Shown here piece after piece: positions 5,897 through 7,235 of a stretch of 7,235 nt of DNA. Within the stretch, counting starts at the first letter, position 1, and each line of letters opens with the position of its first letter. The notes below the pieces were generated by a model, which ran no database searches, had not been told where the DNA came from, and saw only the letters and a list, made by a program, of their open reading frames with translations. This DNA comes from JAZSMS01 sp045536015 (GTDB lineage: Bacteria > Bacillota > Clostridia > Christensenellales > QALW01), in assembly GCA_045536015.1 (NCBI GenBank), contig JAZSMS010000156.1:1-7235 (forward strand), given 5' to 3'. A program made the position numbers and the translations under genes.

Positions 5897-6998
5897 CACC
5901 TTAGCAATTATAATGGCAGGAGAAAACAGTCTTGAAATAGGTGAAATCACGCGTTCGCGCTCTATTGGTGCAGTTCCCGTGGGCGCCAGATACCGTACAA
6001 TCGACTTTGTTCTGTCAAACGTTGTAAATTCGCGTATTGAGCGTGTTGGTGTTCCTACGCAAAACTATTACCGTTCACTTATGGACCACCTTGGTTCCGG
6101 CTCGGCGTGGGATTTAAACCGTAAGCGCTACGGCTTGCTAGTGCTTCCACCGTATTTGGGCAAATCAAGTGACGAAATGGGTGACATTGATATTTTAAAC
6201 GGCATCCGCGATTATCTTGCCGCAAGCGATCACCGTTACGTGCTTTTAACAGGTAGCGACCTTATATTTAATACTACCTTTGATGAGCTTGCACAGTTTC
6301 ATAAAGAAAAACACGCAGATATAACCGTAATGTATAACACGGTTGCCTCGGGCGAACGCTTTGACCACCATGTTGAACTTAAGGTTGACGAAGATGGTAG
6401 AATTACTGATGTTGGAGTAAATTCAGCGCGCCAAAAAGCACAAAAGGTTTCGATGGGCGTTATGTATATGGAAAAGGCGTTTTTAGAATATCAGATAGAC
6501 CGTTGCATAGCACACGGCAAGCACGATTTTGTTAAAGACGTTCTTATGCACGAAAAGCGTCGCGCAAAAATTTACGGGTTTGAATATTCGGGCTACGTAG
6601 GAAGAATACACGATATAAATTCGTATTTTAAGTGTAATATGGACCTATTAAACCCCGAAATTTCATCAAAGCTTTTTGATGCCCCTCAAAAAATATACAC
6701 CAAGGTTAAAGACCAGGTGCCCACACTCTACGGTGAGCGAGCACAGGTGAAAAATTCTATTGTTGCTGACGGTTGTATAATAAACGGCACGGTAGAAAAC
6801 AGTATAATCTTCCGCGGCGTTCAGATAGAAAAAGGCGCGGTAGTAAAAAACAGCATAGTAATGCAAAACACGTGCGTTGGTGCTTCGGCGCGTGTGGAAC
6901 ACACAATTTTAGATAAGTCGGTTACCATCCGCCGCGATAAAACGCTTATCGGGCAAGAATCCTTCCCTGTTGTAGTAGGCAAAAACGTAGTTATATAA
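5889..6998 (+). CDS. glgD: GlgD, regulatory-type subunit of ADP-glucose pyrophosphorylase
   Basis: GlgD is a paralogue of GlgC that in Firmicutes pairs with it to give a more active ADP-glucose pyrophosphorylase; alone it is reported to be inactive or nearly so. The 369-residue product keeps the same two domains: nucleotidyltransferase (about 3-240) and beta-helix (about 280-365). Family landmarks are VPVGARYRTIDFVLSN (29-44), GSGSAWDLNR, LPPY and CNMDLL. Key GlgC residues are lost: the GGQGSRL loop is replaced by AGENSLEIGE, the Lys of KPAVPFGG by Ser (RSIGAVPVG), EKP is absent before SMGVMYM, and GYWKDVGT has become GYVGRIHDI. An Asp survives in GSDLIFNTTF. The start is GTG, overlapping the glgC stop by 8 bases. 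It is the last gene of the operon; a strong terminator follows 6 bases later. Confidence 0.96.
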   Translation: MNDTLAIIMAGENSLEIGEITRSRSIGAVPVGARYRTIDFVLSNVVNSRIERVGVPTQNYYRSLMDHLGSGSAWDLNRKRYGLLVLPPYLGKSSDEMGDIDILNGIRDYLAASDHRYVLLTGSDLIFNTTFDELAQFHKEKHADITVMYNTVASGERFDHHVELKVDEDGRITDVGVNSARQKAQKVSMGVMYMEKAFLEYQIDRCIAHGKHDFVKDVLMHEKRRAKIYGFEYSGYVGRIHDINSYFKCNMDLLNPEISSKLFDAPQKIYTKVKDQVPTLYGERAQVKNSIVADGCIINGTVENSIIFRGVQIEKGAVVKNSIVMQNTCVGASARVEHTILDKSVTIRRDKTLIGQESFPVVVGKNVVI

Positions 6999-7004
6999 TT
7001 ATTA

Positions 7005-7030
7005 AAAAACTTCCCGCAAGGGAAGTTTTT
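7005..7030 (+). terminator. Intrinsic terminator of the glgBCD operon
   Basis: AAAAACTTCCC (7005-7015), the GNRA-type loop GCAA and GGGAAGTTTTT (7020-7030) form an 11-bp perfect stem ending in a T-tract. It starts 6 bases after the glgD stop. The A/T part of the stem makes it symmetrical, so it could also act on the other strand, but no minus-strand gene is in view. Confidence 0.92.
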
Positions 7031-7037
7031 ACGTAGT

Positions 7038-7060
7038 AGGGTACGGCGCCCTGACGCACC
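7038..7060. repeat. GC-rich island, possible remnant of an intergenic palindromic repeat
   Basis: The stretch from AGGG (7038) to CACC (7060) is far richer in G and C than the surrounding spacer. It holds the palindrome GGCGCC (7045-7050), and AGGG at 7038-7041 can pair with CCCT at 7049-7052. It is not coding and not part of the terminator. It could be one arm or a decayed copy of a REP-like repeat; only one copy is visible here. Confidence 0.3.
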
Positions 7061-7092
7061 AGAATTTGTTCACAAAAAATTAAAAAACATGC

Positions 7093-7110
7093 TTGACATA
7101 ACATTGTCAA
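7093..7110. promoter_or_regulatory. Inverted repeat over the -35 element, possible operator
   Basis: TTGACA and TGTCAA form a perfect 6-bp inverted repeat separated by TAACAT, so that a bound dimer would cover the -35 and part of the spacer and block polymerase. The half-site is also the -35 consensus, so only the second half (7105-7110) is independent evidence. It resembles the repeat at 498-513. Confidence 0.35.
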
Positions 7111-7121
7111 AATGGTATTAT
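7093..7121 (+). promoter_or_regulatory. Strong sigma-A promoter of the downstream gene
   Basis: A consensus TTGACA (7093-7098) is followed after 17 bases by TATTAT (7116-7121), with the extended -10 TGG (7113-7115). A perfect TATAAT lies 6 bases further on (7122-7127) but is too far from the -35. Transcription would begin near 7128, giving an untranslated leader of about 90 bases before the ATG at 7217. Confidence 0.8.
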
Positions 7122-7216
7122 TATAATGTATAAATAGCATAGGGATAGTCTACCCCAAAATAATGCAATAAACTTCTACTCTCTGTGTAAAAAATTTTTT
7201 ATGAAAGAGGTTTTTT

Positions 7217-7235
7217 ATGAAAAAGAAAGCAATAG
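7217..7235 (+). CDS. Start of a further gene, cut by the window end
   Basis: Only the first six codons are present (MKKKAI). The start is supported by AAAGAGG (7204-7210), 6 bases upstream, and by the strong promoter at 7093-7121. The short lysine-rich beginning followed by hydrophobic residues is compatible with a signal peptide, but six residues cannot show this. No function can be given. It lies after the operon terminator, so it is a separate transcription unit. Confidence 0.6.

Noticed and set aside
5893..5904. ATG overlapping the glgC stop (ATGA) as the glgD start
   Set aside because: It is in another frame and meets a stop after three codons; the GTG at 5889 has the ideal ribosome-site spacing.
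7201..7235. ATG at 7201 as the start of the last gene
   Set aside because: It has no ribosome site, and it overlaps the AAAGAGG site that serves the ATG at 7217.
1..7235. CRISPR array, tRNA, phage or defence island
   Set aside because: No regularly spaced repeats, no tRNA-like cloverleaf and no nuclease, integrase or toxin-antitoxin reading frames were found.

Overview
The window reads as chromosomal DNA of an endospore-forming, glycogen-storing Firmicute, most likely of class Clostridia. The reasons are a full-length Spo0A, a SpoIIQ-like LytM protein, a GlgC/GlgD pair of the type found in Firmicutes, strong AGGAGG-type ribosome sites and very AT-rich spacers. I cannot place it to genus.

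Layout: bases 1-597 hold no gene that I can support. They contain a 278-bp element with 21-bp near-perfect terminal inverted repeats and internal hairpins (26-303). An A-tract-rich regulatory stretch follows, with a perfect Spo0A box (336-342), an inverted repeat (498-513) and an extended -10 promoter (521-549). Then come spo0A (598-1374, +), a small protein with two CxxC zinc ribbons and an acidic tail (1510-1851, +), a terminator that can serve both strands (1856-1882) and, convergently, a spoIIQ-like gene (1885-2571, -). From a divergent spacer with a strong sigma-A promoter (2675-2703) runs the operon glgB-glgC-glgD (2755-6998, +). It ends at a GNRA-loop terminator (7005-7030). A GC-rich island, another strong promoter with an overlapping inverted repeat, and the first codons of a further gene (7217 onward) close the window.

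How the genes work together: Spo0A is the master regulator of entry into sporulation, and SpoIIQ acts later at the forespore/mother-cell interface. GlgC with GlgD makes ADP-glucose, and GlgB branches the alpha-1,4-glucan built from it. Glycogen synthase (glgA) and phosphorylase (glgP) are absent here, and the terminator after glgD means this transcription unit probably does not contain them. A functional link between sporulation and glycogen storage is plausible, but here it is only suggested by proximity.

I see no CRISPR array, tRNA, rRNA, phage or defence genes. The least explained items are the terminal-inverted-repeat element upstream of spo0A, the uncharacterised zinc-ribbon protein, and the similar inverted repeats in front of spo0A and of the last gene.
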